A stretch of 64,000 nucleotides of DNA from Escarpia spicata (taxonomy: Eukaryota > Annelida > Polychaeta > Sabellida > Siboglinidae), in the NCBI GenBank assembly GCA_963995525.1, contig OZ023206.1, forward strand, positions 7,091,919-7,155,918. The letters run 5' to 3'. The translations under genes were made by a program, and so were the position numbers. Below the pieces are notes generated by a model. That model did no database searches. It was not told where the DNA came from and saw only the letters and a program-made list of their open reading frames with translations. Every line of letters begins with the position of its first letter. Position 1 is the first letter of the stretch. Shown here piece by piece: positions 28,001 to 62,948 of this stretch.

Positions 28001-28862
28001 CCATAAGAGTTGTCATCAGAGTGTCACACTTGTTGGTTGAGTTTACACGTCATAGATGAGCTATGTCCATAAGAGTTGTCATCAGAGTGTCATACTTGTT
28101 GGTTGAGTTTACACGTCATAGATGAGCTATGTCCATAAGAGTTGTCATCAGAGTGTCATACTTGTTGGTTGAATTTACATGTCGTGGAGTAGCTATGTCC
28201 ATATGAGTTGTCATCAGAGTGTCACACTTGTCGGTTGAGTTTACATGTCGTGGAGTAGCTATGTCCATAAGAGTTGTCATCAGAGTGTCACACTTGTTGG
28301 TTGAGTTTACATGTCGTGGAGTAGCTATGTCCATATGAGTTGACATCATCAGAGTGTCACACTTGTCAGTTGAGTTTACATGTCGTGGAGTAGCTATGTC
28401 CATATGAGTTGTCATCAGAGTGTCACACTTGTCGGTTGAGTTTACAGGTCATGGGGTATCTATGTCCATGACTGGCTGACAGAACTTAGTGAAATGCAGA
28501 ATTAGACGCCTAAATAATTGCTGCTTTTTGTTATGTGGCATAACAATCACATATCAGAGATATCAAAATGATTCAAATGTTGGTTCGACAGAATTTTCCA
28601 TTCTGTTTTGATTTTTTTTCAGTATCAATTAGCATTGTTGGTATGATAGTCGTTATAGTGAGAGACAACTGACTGAGTTGTTTTGTTACGTTTTGTTGCA
28701 GGCATGATGGGAATGCCGCCCCAGGGAATGATGGGAATGGTGTCACCAGGGCAACCAATGGCGCCCTCTATGCAGCAGCGAGGCGTACCAATGATGCGAA
28801 CTGCGTCATTTGAACAGCGAACTAACCAGGCTTTCAGCAGCCTCGGCACTTTTACCAAGTGA
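4020..28862 (+). CDS. CLINT1: Clathrin interactor 1 / epsinR-type ENTH-domain adaptor, complete, 15 coding exons
   Basis: Spliced CDS: 4020-4051, 7199-7397, 7946-8084, 12295-12435, 16039-16207, 17922-18153, 19095-19272, 19889-19943, 21423-21476, 21822-22164, 23098-23193, 23647-23745, 25741-25906, 26740-26883, 28702-28862. The sum is 2208 nt, an intact frame of 735 codons plus stop; human CLINT1 is 625 residues. Residues 1 to about 150 form the ENTH domain (MWKVRE start, KVREATNDD, YLVRNGSERVV, REERKKAKKN). EpsinR uses this domain to bind PI4P and Vti1-type SNAREs at the trans-Golgi/endosome. After an acidic segment come four D/F-rich ear-binding-like motifs (GDFADF, GDFGDF, DGFADF, GDIGGF), consistent with AP-1/GGA recruitment. 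Next are proline-rich repeats, the conserved STWS...ISLDNL block (exon 13), a Met/Gly/Gln-rich tail and a terminal ANQAFSNF-like sequence. Every junction is GT-AG and phase-consistent. Confidence 0.95.
4052..6779. other. CLINT1 intron 1, body
   Basis: No gene is seen. Short homopolymers (poly-C near 5290, poly-G near 6146) occur in otherwise ordinary sequence. Open frames at 4751-5041 and 5487-5726 look random. Confidence 0.5.
6780..7198. repeat. Junction-type minisatellite ending in the CLINT1 exon 2 acceptor
   Basis: About eight degenerate units of roughly 35-48 bp share words such as GATGCTTGCAGCACCAATG and CCAGTGTTGTACTG. The real acceptor (TTGCAG then CACCAATGTGGTGATG, exon start 7199) is the last copy. 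The repeated unit therefore contains the 3' splice site and the first 10-13 exon bases. Confidence 0.75.
7199..7397 (+). CDS. CLINT1: CLINT1 exon 2 (ENTH domain)
   Basis: Encodes the first half of ENTH, including NYSEVEAKVREATNDDAWGP and the conserved LWKRM segment. Acceptor TTGCAG, donor GTGAGG. Confidence 0.95.
7398..7945. repeat. CLINT1 intron 2 with degenerate CCTAGATCATGA repeats
   Basis: From about 7505 to 7925, words such as CCTAGATCAAGACATGA and GATGCCATGCTGTTGTTC recur roughly ten times with variable spacing. This is a degenerate minisatellite of about 40 bp. Confidence 0.7.
7946..8084 (+). CDS. CLINT1: CLINT1 exon 3 (ENTH domain)
   Basis: Encodes the SLLLLTYLVRNGSERVV helix region through DEFGRDQGVN, diagnostic of ENTH domains. 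Acceptor TTGCAG, donor GTAGGT. Confidence 0.95.
10505..10690. repeat. Tandem repeat, about 59 bp, three to four copies
   Basis: Units share AAAACATACAGTCACTATG followed by a TA-rich run and GGACACAGTGATAATAGG. The last unit is diverged. Confidence 0.8.
11043..11308. repeat. Two-copy direct tandem duplication, about 131 bp
   Basis: The copy starting GTCTAGGTGCTGGTACAAAC at about 11043 recurs at about 11174 and ends in GCAGCATGTATTCAAGTC both times. Divergence is a few per cent. Confidence 0.85.
11621..11870 (+). mobile_element. tRNA-derived SINE
   Basis: It starts with a tRNA-like head. A box A-like TGGTAGTGCAGTGG lies at 11627-11640. A degenerate box B (GAGTTAAAAAC, about 11673-11683) follows at normal tRNA spacing. 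A non-tRNA body comes next (GGTTGGGATG near 11795). It is not a functional tRNA because the arms do not close. A related head occurs at about 47371. Confidence 0.6.
12295..12435 (+). CDS. CLINT1: CLINT1 exon 4 (end of ENTH)
   Basis: Encodes VRQKVKDLLEMVQDDDRL, then REERKKAKKNQDKY, the conserved last ENTH helices, ending in FNRFGYS. The donor GTCAGT is weaker than most in this gene. Confidence 0.93.
12640..14430. mobile_element. Probable decayed DNA transposon inserted in a minisatellite
   Basis: The block separates one lone copy of the 40-bp unit (about 12596-12636) from the main array (14430 on). Both edges carry GGTGCGGCTTTAA words (about 12690 and 14310-14410), as seen in subterminal repeats of DNA transposons. 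Inside, minus-strand frames near 13515-13210 encode two copies of an acidic tail motif (DTDTRDD... and DSDNESDFGGF). This resembles the C-terminal tails of some pogo/CENP-B-like transposases. A duplicated AAGTCGG-TGTATCAATAAAAC segment lies at about 12808 and 13046. No catalytic domain or clear terminal inverted repeats are visible, so the class is uncertain. Confidence 0.35.
14430..14870. repeat. Minisatellite, 40-bp unit, about 11 copies
   Basis: Units read TATGTCATTTTGTGCAGTAG then AGACGAGATTGGTGTGCTAC. One unit has lost 11 bp. A single outlying copy is at about 12596-12636. Confidence 0.92.
14936..15830. repeat. Inverted-repeat-bounded segment with an internal AT hairpin
   Basis: GGTGTTTCAAAATAAAATGA near 14950 is matched in reverse complement near 15788-15812 (TTATTTTGAAACACCT). 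Inside, 14993-15024 and 15046-15078 form about 31-bp arms around a (TA)n core. The left edge follows TTAACCCATTCAG, so a non-autonomous DNA element is possible, but no target duplication was found. Confidence 0.4.
15854..16000. repeat. Large palindrome just upstream of CLINT1 exon 5
   Basis: The left arm (about 15855-15918) contains GCAGCAGACATGACCCAA. The right arm (about 15936-16000) contains its reverse complement TTGGGTCATGTCTGCTGCTG, with flanking T-rich/A-rich ends also complementary. The total is about 145 bp, ending about 40 bp before the exon. It is probably a MITE or fold-back element. Confidence 0.7.
16039..16207 (+). CDS. CLINT1: CLINT1 exon 5
   Basis: Starts DRYDETPQ, aligning with SERYDPEP of human CLINT1 just after ENTH, then an EIDSWDK / KVKDFVSKVKG segment. 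Acceptor TGTGTAG, donor GTAGGG. Confidence 0.9.
16208..17921. other. CLINT1 intron 5
   Basis: Two diverged copies of an about 90-bp block occur near 16535-16620 and 16710-16795 (shared order: GGA-GACTCG-ATAATG, CATTCTG/ATGACAC, TTAATAT-AAACAA). No gene is seen. Confidence 0.5.
17922..18153 (+). CDS. CLINT1: CLINT1 exon 6 (acidic linker)
   Basis: Encodes CADDDNDDLFDDP and then an S/T/R-rich linker ending KPIDLGAAATYGKDTDSK. KxIDLGAAA(H/T)Y is strongly conserved with human CLINT1 and supports the frame. Acceptor GACAG, donor GTGTGT. Confidence 0.92.
18154..19094. other. CLINT1 intron 6 with a protein-like fragment
   Basis: The frame from about 18179 to 18410 reads like real protein (RLAELVREKGSRMYDPEIP, then DELKKNLNLQ and SMDPLEYKQIQP). 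It is out of frame with exon 6, lacks an acceptor and ends at a stop. It may be a retroelement fragment. The rest is AT-rich. Confidence 0.4.
19095..19272 (+). CDS. CLINT1: CLINT1 exon 7
   Basis: S/T-rich, then NPDLLGGFASP and NGDFADFNP, matching DLFGGFADFG/NGDFGDW-type adaptor-ear binding motifs of human CLINT1. Acceptor CAACAG, donor GTATGT. Confidence 0.9.
19889..19943 (+). CDS. CLINT1: CLINT1 exon 8
   Basis: Small exon encoding ATANGDFGDFSQCPTSNS, a second GDF-DF motif. Acceptor TTGCAG, donor GTGAGG. Confidence 0.88.
20055..21183. mobile_element. piggyBac-like non-autonomous element flanked by TTAA
   Basis: TTAA at 20055-20058 and at 21180-21183 bracket a 1121-bp segment. It starts CCCTCATGGTCAGA and ends, in reverse complement, CCCTCTCAAGGCCAGA. 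These imperfect terminal inverted repeats start CCC next to TTAA, the piggyBac layout. A subterminal motif AACCCGAGTAT/AACCCGAATAC recurs at both ends (about 20087, 20122, 21082). No transposase is encoded. It lies in CLINT1 intron 8. Confidence 0.6.
21423..21476 (+). CDS. CLINT1: CLINT1 exon 9
   Basis: Small exon encoding SQDGFADFSKFPSKETSQ, a third F-rich ear-binding-like motif. Acceptor TTTGTAG, donor GTGAGT. Confidence 0.88.
21822..22164 (+). CDS. CLINT1: CLINT1 exon 10 (Pro/Met/Gln-rich)
   Basis: Starts NATGDIGGFATT, then Pro/Ala-rich sequence, SNVDLLADLTMPAMPSLQP (a possible degenerate clathrin-box-like DLLADL) and a long Met/Gly/Gln-rich stretch. Acceptor CTTACAG, donor GTGAGT. Confidence 0.9.
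22165..23097. other. CLINT1 intron 10
   Basis: No recognisable element. Small open frames are unsupported. Confidence 0.5.
23098..23193 (+). CDS. CLINT1: CLINT1 exon 11 (duplicated exon, copy A)
   Basis: 96 nt, phase 0-0, encoding PMSAPLAAPMAPSTGGL to ATTPSK. It is clearly homologous to exon 12. Either copy could be skipped or used without changing frame. Confidence 0.88.
23194..23646. other. CLINT1 intron 11
   Basis: AT-rich spacer between the duplicated exons. Nothing else is seen. Confidence 0.5.
23647..23745 (+). CDS. CLINT1: CLINT1 exon 12 (duplicated exon, copy B)
   Basis: 99 nt, phase 0-0, encoding PMSTSLAAPLTPSSGGL to ATTPSK. Both ends, and the GTATGTAT donor, resemble exon 11. Confidence 0.88.
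23746..25740. other. CLINT1 intron 12
   Basis: Contains a short degenerate ACATGACTACAACA repeat (about 24085-24210) and the 39-bp minisatellite listed separately. No gene is seen. Confidence 0.5.
24421..24972. repeat. Minisatellite, 39-bp unit, about 14 copies
   Basis: Units are ACTATTGGCAGCTGGTTGAC plus ATGTGCAGTAGAAGCAAAC. Because 39 is a multiple of three and the unit lacks stops, long open frames appear in three frames. They are not genes. Confidence 0.95.
25741..25906 (+). CDS. CLINT1: CLINT1 exon 13
   Basis: Encodes MPSTWSNMSVDISLDNLSPL, closely matching LPSTWSDPSVNISLDNLLPG of human CLINT1. A Gln/Met-rich stretch follows. Acceptor GTGTAG, donor GTGAGA. Confidence 0.93.
26000..26584 (+). 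mobile_element. LINE 3' end (reverse transcriptase C-terminus plus tail)
   Basis: The frame at about 26003-26107 encodes RALRPASSNMLEVKRTRIKA and FAVAAVSLWNTLPK. This block (RLKT-GDRAF-VAAPRLWNSLP) ends ORF2 in L2/CR1-like LINEs. After a stop come LKTHF-like codons, an AT-rich region and a GCGCC...GGCGCAATA hairpin tail ending in (ATT)n at 26570-26582. It is 5'-truncated, within CLINT1 intron 13. Confidence 0.75.
26740..26883 (+). CDS. CLINT1: CLINT1 exon 14 (Met/Gly/Gln-rich)
   Basis: Encodes VGGPMVGGMPMQQPAMMGG and a similar low-complexity sequence typical of the CLINT1 C-terminal region. Acceptor TTTACAG, donor GTAGGT. Confidence 0.9.
26884..28701. other. CLINT1 intron 14
   Basis: Mostly the 66-bp minisatellite; the flanks hold nothing recognisable. 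Confidence 0.55.
27262..28470. repeat. Minisatellite, 66-bp unit, about 18 copies
   Basis: Units share GTTGAGTTTACATGTCGTGG, AGTAGCTATGTCCATAAGAG and TTGTCATCAGAGTGTCACAC. Variants (TATGAG/TAAGAG, TTGTTGG/TTGTCGG) partly alternate, suggesting two-unit duplications. Confidence 0.95.
28702..28862 (+). CDS. CLINT1: CLINT1 exon 15 (C-terminus and stop)
   Basis: Encodes GMMGMPPQGMMGMVSPG and ends TNQAFSSLGTFTK, similar to the FANFANFSK end of human CLINT1. The stop TGA is at 28860-28862. Acceptor TTGCAG. Confidence 0.93.
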
Positions 28863-30545
28863 GATTGCGTTGTGACGAACGTGTCTGCACAGCAGACAGG
28901 AAGTAGGTGGCGCTAGCGGGACCAGTTGCGCCGCCACGTGTCACCCGATGTGTCAATTGGTGGCAGTACCGGTACACACTCAAGAGCGCCTCCTGGTGTT
29001 GCATGTCTGCGGTATCTCAGGACTCTATTTTTGAGAAACTTGTACATTTAGCTCCTGTGAGAGTAGCAAACTAGTGACAGAGTGAGAGCCAGTGAAGGCG
29101 ATGACGCTCTCTCGACTTGCCTCGTTGTGTCAACGACTGGTGTATCGTAAGTTGGCATGTACATAGTCGAATGCCATGTACAGGTTCCCGTGGTGAGGAA
29201 CGGTCGAGGCCTAGCCACGGAGATGTAATGAGATTCTGGTTGTACCCATGTGGAGATCATCCGCACTAATAGGGCCGATCTTAAAGCAGTCATATGAGTT
29301 CGCAAAGTCTAAAAAGTTATGTGTGTAGTATTGTCCCCCCCCCCACCATCACCTTCACCGATACATTGTGTGGTATGTGTGATTTTTACAATCCAAAATG
29401 TTAGCGTCAATCGTTAAACGTGATGATCAGTCCACTGCCCCCCACCAAGTAGGCTGATGTCTCTCGTCTGCAGGTGAATGTGGTTGAGTGATATTCTGGA
29501 CCCTCTTCTTTAAATACTGGAACGGTGAAAACATCACAGATAATATGCACATAGCTGATTTAACATCATGCAGATGAAGCTACTGTCTGTCTGGATGTGT
29601 GTAGCCTTGTTGGGAACTATCAGTTTTGGAGATATCCATCATAAAGGACTTTCCATCAAAAAGGCTGACAATGGAGACATCAAACATTTTGTGACGTCCC
29701 ATGTACGTCCATGTGTGTGAGTTCTTGGTGTGTCTGTTTGTCGAGTCGATCAAATTGGCTGTTATTTACTGGAATGATAATGAAAAAATATGGTCTCTCA
29801 AAAATGTTTTGGTAGTTTGATAAGACTATTTTCTGGAAAGTGTGGGATTTGCAGTGGAGACGACTCTGAGGTTTATTCTCAGGTGTAGTTCTGATTGTCG
29901 TCATTCCAGGGTTTATGTAAGTTATTATGACAAGACATTCCACAAATGTTCCATGTAGGTGATACTATTTATTTGAGGCACAGACAGTTGATTGTGTTGA
30001 ATTATATTGTGACTCTAGGAATATGAAGTATCGGCTGCGTCTAAAGAGGGGACATTTTGGATTTCTAATCTGTAAGTCAAGAATGGGAATTTGGTCAAAA
30101 GTTTTTTATTTTGATGCTGTCAGGAAAATTGTTAAAATATTGGACACTGTTCATAGTAAAGTAAGGAAAAAGATTGTTACAACTACTCACGGATCATGTG
30201 ACTCATCAGTTATGATATTGAAGTACAATTTCAAGTTCAGTTGTTTTAGATCAGTTAGAGTGGATGAAAATGGATGGAAAATTGGAAATAATATTGATTG
30301 TGTTCGGCCCAAAGCTTTGGAGAGAATCTGATTAAAATGGCACAGTGGTGTAAGACAAGACTGAAAACAGTAACAATGGATACGGTTCTGTTGGCCTTGT
30401 CATTGTACGTTGTCAACTTAACCAGTACTCATCTCACATGACATTCCATGGATTTCATATCAGGACATTTTGATGTTTGTATGATTCTTGGGTGTTTTAA
30501 GAATTATATTTGCTGTGTGAATAAAATTATTATCTGAATGTTATA
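28863..30545 (+). other. CLINT1: Probable CLINT1 3' UTR
   Basis: Intron-less, moderately AT-rich sequence between the stop codon and the first good polyadenylation hexamer. The 102-codon open frame at 30023-30331 has no domain signature and lies inside this UTR. UTR extent is inferred. Confidence 0.5.
30520..30525 (+). terminator. CLINT1: Candidate polyadenylation signal AATAAA
   Basis: Canonical hexamer about 1.65 kb after the CLINT1 stop, followed by T/G-containing sequence. Cleavage would be at about 30540-30550. Confidence 0.5.
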
Positions 30546-32099
30546 AGTCAGTATATTTTAATACAGGAACACTGTTGATCACCTGTATTGATTCTTGCTA
30601 AACACATTTTGAAAATTGATATGTTGCATAATTAAATGTTCTTGATATACAAAAGTTATACGTTAACCTTCGGTGAACTGGTGAGATACTTCCAAGAGCA
30701 CTTTGGCATGATGTGTTTATCAGTTAAATTACACATGGAATGTCTATCATTCCTATAGTGGGCAATGTAAATATTCCACGGGACAACTCTTGAAATCAAG
30801 AATAACGTTATTGATATAATTATCATAGATTGAACATCCATCAAAAATATGTGCAAAAGGGTGCCCTGTATGAGTTTACATGAGTAGACAATCATGCTTG
30901 AAATTAAGTTGGTATTTTGTAAGTAGCGCTGTTTATTGTTGGTCCTGTGTGAATTGTAGCTCTGGTTTTCGTTGGTTTCATCATCCGACGTTAGCCACAT
31001 ATTATGGTACGTCAGCAAGGATGTATGGGATGTTCTTACACGTTCTCACAAGTTGTACATTTAACATTGGTTCAAGCCACCAACACCTGTGCTGTGGCTC
31101 TTACAGTTCACCATTGAAAATGGCTATTGGTGTCAATTTACATTGACTAGTTGGTGTGACACCCCCCATGCAATGCTTAACATATTTCGGGGCTTTGCGA
31201 GCTTAATTTGACGACCCCTATTCGAGTAACATCATTGCATGTGCGAGTGTGAGAGGGTGGTGTAGATAATAGGTAATAATGAGACATTGTTCAGACAATG
31301 TATGATTGTTTGGTTGGTTGCAGTGGGAGGTGCAATTTATCTAGATATCAACTGTTGAAATGGTGAAACAAACTAACAGCAAACTGAAACGAGTGGAGTT
31401 CACTGGTGTTGGTTGCGTGCTCATGAGAAACTTGTAAATTTTAATTGTAGTAATCATATGTTTTTATCATGAGGGGCGATTCAGTTGTATTTAAACGTTG
31501 GGGAAACATTGCCAGGTGTACATATAGTTGACAGAATGAACCAATGCGTAATGTGATTCACCCGAAGAACACAGCCGCCGGGGTTTCGATCAGTCTCCTT
31601 GGGGCCGTGTTCTCTTAGACCGATTCGATTGTTCTGTGTAATCGTTTGGTTTCAGTTGTATGTGACTAGCTGCAGTTTACTGTGTAAATTGAACGTAAGT
31701 GTCCCTGGACAGCCAAACTGAGGACTAAGCATATATATATATATGTGTGTGTGTAGGGGCATTGGAGGTGGGGATGTTGGTTGTTTACTGCTATGACAAT
31801 TGTGATTATTAAACGACGTGGGGCCGTTGAACGCCTCGCCTGCATTGTTACACGCCGCCTGTAACACACGACATAAAGATACATACACAGAACCAAGAAT
31901 GATTTCCGAGTCTTTCCAGACACAGCTTAAGGGGTCGTCACAAAAGATTGCAAAGTCCAAGAATATGTTGAGCAATTTGTATGGGCTTGGTCGTTTGATA
32001 TATCAAGGGGAATAAATTGCTTGTGGTGCCATCTAGCAAGTGAGCATGTTAATGCAAATTTAAGCTAATAGCCATTTTGGATTGGAATGTTTGAGCTAA
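30546..32099. other. Intergenic DNA between CLINT1 and SMC3
   Basis: No gene is seen. A block at about 31150-31215 (AACATATTTCGGGGCTTTGC, AGCTTAATTTGACGACC) resembles one at about 45500-45560 and marks an interspersed repeat. A short TA/TG microsatellite lies near 31727-31754. Confidence 0.5.
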
Positions 32100-33232
32100 A
32101 CATGTTTCGTGGACTTTGTGAACTCATGAGACCATCCCTAGGTGGACATATGAGACCATCACTAAGTGGACGTTTGAGATCACCCCTAAGTGGACGTATG
32201 AGACCACCCATAAGTGGACGTATGAGACCACCCCTAAGTGGACGTTTGAGACCACCCCTAAGTGGACGTGTGAGACCACTCCTAAGTGGAAGTTTGAGAC
32301 CACCCCTAAGTGGACGTTTCAGACCATCCCTAAATGGACGTGTGAGTCCACCCCTAAGTGGACGAGTGAGACCATCCCAAAGTGGACATGTGAGACAACC
32401 CCTAAGTGGACGTTTGAGACCATCCCTAAGTGGACGTGTGAGACCATCCCTAAGTGGACGAGCGAGACCATCCCTAAGTGGACATGTGAGACAACCCCTA
32501 AGTGGACGTTTGAGACCATCCCTAAGTGGACGTGCGAGACAACCCCTAAGTGGACGTGCGAGACAACCCCTAAGTGGACGTGCGAGACAACCCCTAAGTG
32601 GACGTGCGAGACGATCCCTAAGTGGACGTGCGAGACGATCCCTAAGTGGACGTGCGAGACGATCCCTAAGTGGACGTGCGAGACGACCCCTAAGTGGACG
32701 TGCGAGACCACCCCTAAGTGGACGTGTGAGACCACCCCTAAGTGGACGTTTGAGACCACCCCTAAGTGGACGTGTGAGACCACCCCCTAAGTGGACGTGT
32801 GAGACCACCCCTAAGTGGACGTGTGAGACCACCCCTAAGTGGACGTGTGAGACCACCCCTAAAGTGGACGTGTGAGACCAGCCCTAAGTGGACGTGTGAG
32901 ACCACCCCTAAGTGGACGGGTGAGACCAGCCCTAAGTGGACGTGTGAGACCACCCCTAAGTGGACGTGTGAGACCATCCCTAAGTGGACGTGTGAGACCA
33001 CCCCTAAGTGGACGTGTGATACCATCCCTAAGTGGACGAGTGAGACCACCCCTAAGTGGACGTGTGAGACCACCCCTAAGTGGACGTGTGAGACCACCCC
33101 TAAGTGGACGTGTGAGACCATCCCTAAGTGGACGTGTGAGACCACCCCTAAGTGGACGTGTGAGACCATCCCTAAGTGGACGTGTGAGACCATCCCTAAG
33201 TGGACGTGTGAGACCAGCCCTAAGTGGACGTA
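32100..33232. repeat. Minisatellite, 24-bp unit, about 47 copies
   Basis: The core is CCTAAGTGGACGTGTGAGAC plus CACC, with blocks of TTTGAG, TGCGAG and TGTGAG variants. The 24-bp unit gives spurious Arg/Pro/Leu/Ser-rich open frames in four or more frames. Confidence 0.95.
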
Positions 33233-35580
33233 GATACAAGACTAATATTAAAGAAAGCAATATGATTATGTACGATATGAAGTTGGTAATTAAAATATAC
33301 AGCAGAATTTAGGAGCAAAAGAAGTTACCTTATTATTATTAAATGTAATGCAGGTTAAACTAATTTAAACCTGTTCACCCGAACGCAAGACACCTTCAAG
33401 GGAAGGGAAGGCCAGTCTGGATGTTTAGGTACTCTGCACTATACCGTAGCACTGCTTTTATCCAGAACTTAATAGGCACCGGAACTGGGGAAGGGCTTGA
33501 GTAGGCTGAGCCCCCAATATTTGTGACGTGGCGGCTGAAGATAGGATTAGCCAGCCCCCCAATATTTAGGGAAGGTGTGTGCATTTTTGGGTGGAAATGT
33601 TTGTTGGGAGGCTGGAGATAGGATTAGTCCCCATTATTTAGGGAAAGGGTGTTTTTGTGGGTGCAATTTAATGTTTTTGGTGAGCCTTGAGGTATTTTTG
33701 GCAAGCCTCAAGGGGGTGTAAGTCGATGTTTTTGGAGAGCCTGAATGTGAGATGCAAGGGCAGTACCAGAGAGGGTAGCCTGGGGGTACAAAAAACCTCC
33801 AGTTGCACCCTCGTTAAGGCTCGACAAAAACAGAAGTGGTCAAACCGAAATTTATTCTGGGTGGGTTGAGCCACAGCGTGTTGCTTTGTCAGATCATAAC
33901 ATCGGAAGATGGGGGGGGGGGGGGGGGGGGGGGGGGATATTGTTGATTTTTTTTCGCGGCAGTGTATCACAATTTCCGAAGGTCTATGGGGGGCACATTA
34001 AACTTGTTGGGTGGGCCCGCCACTCTAGTGCAGGCACAGCAAAGTTCAAAAGGTCAAGGGGGCCGACACATGAGGTGGTTTTTAGTAAGCCTCAAGGGGG
34101 GTGCAAGTCGAGGTTTCTGGTGAGCTTCAAACATTTTTAACATCGCCACGATAAATATTCAACAGCACCGCCCCCCACGCGTCTTCCGATTTCATTATCC
34201 GAGATCCGGCAGTGGGGGGGGGGGGGGGGGGGGGGGGGGGGGTGCTGAAGCTCCAGCTCGGCCCACTCAGTATTAATTTGTTCAATGTTACCATGGAAAC
34301 AGGAGTCTGGCAGAAAATATTTGTTAACCAGTATGATCCACTGTACAGGATGAGCAGAAAAATACACTACCTACGTAAATTACAAAGTATTATCTCTAGC
34401 AGGGATAAGGTATATCTTCCTCCTTTCTTTCATAACAAACAGCCATTTTAAACCTACAGCATGCAGTTACAAAACTTACAACAATGAATTTCTTTTGTTG
34501 CATTCCATAGACGGAGAACTGATGAAGGACAGTTTTAAAACAATTAACATTTTACCAAGTGGGTAAGTGAAGGCTAAAGCTATGCCAGTCAGGGTTTACC
34601 ACGGTGACTGTTCATAGGCAGATCCATGGGGCCTGGGGGGGTCACGTGCACCTATAGACCTTAAGAGTTTGGCATTTGTTTGACATTTTATAATGGGTCC
34701 ATGAGACCGTGTCCCCCTAGACTGTATGACATGTGCCCCCGTTCAGATTATAAAAAGGTGACACGCGAAAAATAATGTTCAACAGCATCCCTCCACCCTC
34801 GCCTTCCAATGTAACCAGTTGAACCGAGATAGGAGACAGCGCGAAACAGCGAGAAGAAGGTGAAATGAAAACAAATCATTAGCACCACCCCACACCCCCG
34901 CTCGTCTTCCGATGTCACCAGTTGAACTGAGGCAGCGGTTCATGTTACCGTGGCGTGACTGCAACAAAATTTCTACTACAACATTTTGGTTAGGTCGCCA
35001 GTGGAGGTTTTTATTGTGCCCCAGACTACCGTCTCGATCTGTATCCGCTGCTGCTATGGTAGCCGGATTTGTTTGGCCAGATAGTCCAAGTAGTTAATAC
35101 ACCGTACTCGTTTTCCCACTCCTCTTGTTTAAACATACTTTTTATACATATTTTTATTTATTGTAAATTTATAAATATTATAATAATTTATTATAGGACG
35201 TGCCATCACAAATTATAAGTGCTGCGTTATTTTGTTAAGCACTATAACTCCATAAAAGTGCAGTATAATCCCCAAACAGACTCGGCTTGGTGGGTGGTGG
35301 AAGTCTAACACGAAGAAGAAGAGTGGGTGTAGAATGGTGGGTGGAGAGGGAGAGGGAAATGTGTAATTCACACATCGACTATCCGAAAGAGGGCGCCGCT
35401 AAGAGTGATTAACCGCAAACAGCAATAACAATACACTCCACATTTATTAGGAAACGAAAAAATAATCAGTCGTTTGCATGATATTGAATTTTCATTTGTT
35501 ATGCTTGATATATTATTAATAATAATTAGCAAAGAAACAATGTTATTGGTATTACGTATGTTTAAACATGTTTAGTTCAT
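33233..35580. repeat. Intergenic region with interspersed repeat family and two poly-G tracts
   Basis: Poly-G runs of 26 (33911-33936) and 29 (34214-34242). A module containing CGTCTTCCGAT or its relatives occurs at about 34160-34200, 34775-34830 and 34877-34930, and inverted at about 33896-33915. AGCCTCAAGGGGG-TG-AAGTCG recurs near 33705 and 34090. No protein-coding gene is seen. Confidence 0.6.
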
Positions 35581-35608
35581 AGATGGCGTATGCGACCTGG
35601 CAAATTTA

Positions 35609-35618
35609 GCGCCATATT
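35609..35618. promoter_or_regulatory. YY1-like motif GCGCCATATT in the SMC3 proximal promoter
   Basis: Identical to 3895-3904 before CLINT1. It lies 106 bp before the SMC3 ATG. A second YY1-like AGATGGCG is at 35581-35588 on the other strand. Confidence 0.45.
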
Positions 35619-35723
35619 TTGTTCCAAATTTAGCTTTTGTTGGTTTGAAAACAACCTAATTTTATTCGCTAAATATCTGTAGCATTTAAAGATCGATGCC
35701 TTATAATAGGTGAACGATAAACA

Positions 35724-62696
<26,973 letters not shown>

Positions 62697-62707
62697 TAAT
62701 TTATTAA

Positions 62708-62865
62708 CTTTAGAGCATTGTAAGTGTAACTTCTCCCAGGTGCCGAGTCCACTCACCTCTTTCTTTGTACAGTCACTTCCTTGGAGCATTGTAAGTGTAA
62801 CTTCTCCAGGTGCCAAGTCCACTCACCTCTTTCTTTGTACATTCACTTCCTTGGATCATTCGCCT
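62708..62865. repeat. Two-copy tandem duplication, about 79 bp, in SMC3 intron 19
   Basis: GAGCATTGTAAGTGTAACTT and CACTCACCTCTTTCTTTGTAC recur after about 79 bp. A third truncated CTTGGATCATT start follows. Confidence 0.85.
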
Positions 62866-62948
62866 CTGGTCTACCACTGGTGAGACATTTAAAAACTGCA
62901 AGATTGGAGTTATTTACTTTTTCAGTGGCTAAATTGAGTTGTCTTTTA

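Noticed and set aside
30023..30331. Separate 102-codon gene after CLINT1
   Set aside because: It lies before the first good polyadenylation signal, has no recognisable motif and no splice or promoter signals. More likely 3' UTR sequence.
32065..33312. Arg/Pro/Ser-rich repeat proteins in several frames
   Set aside because: The 24-bp unit is open in most frames on both strands; no start context or non-repeat sequence.
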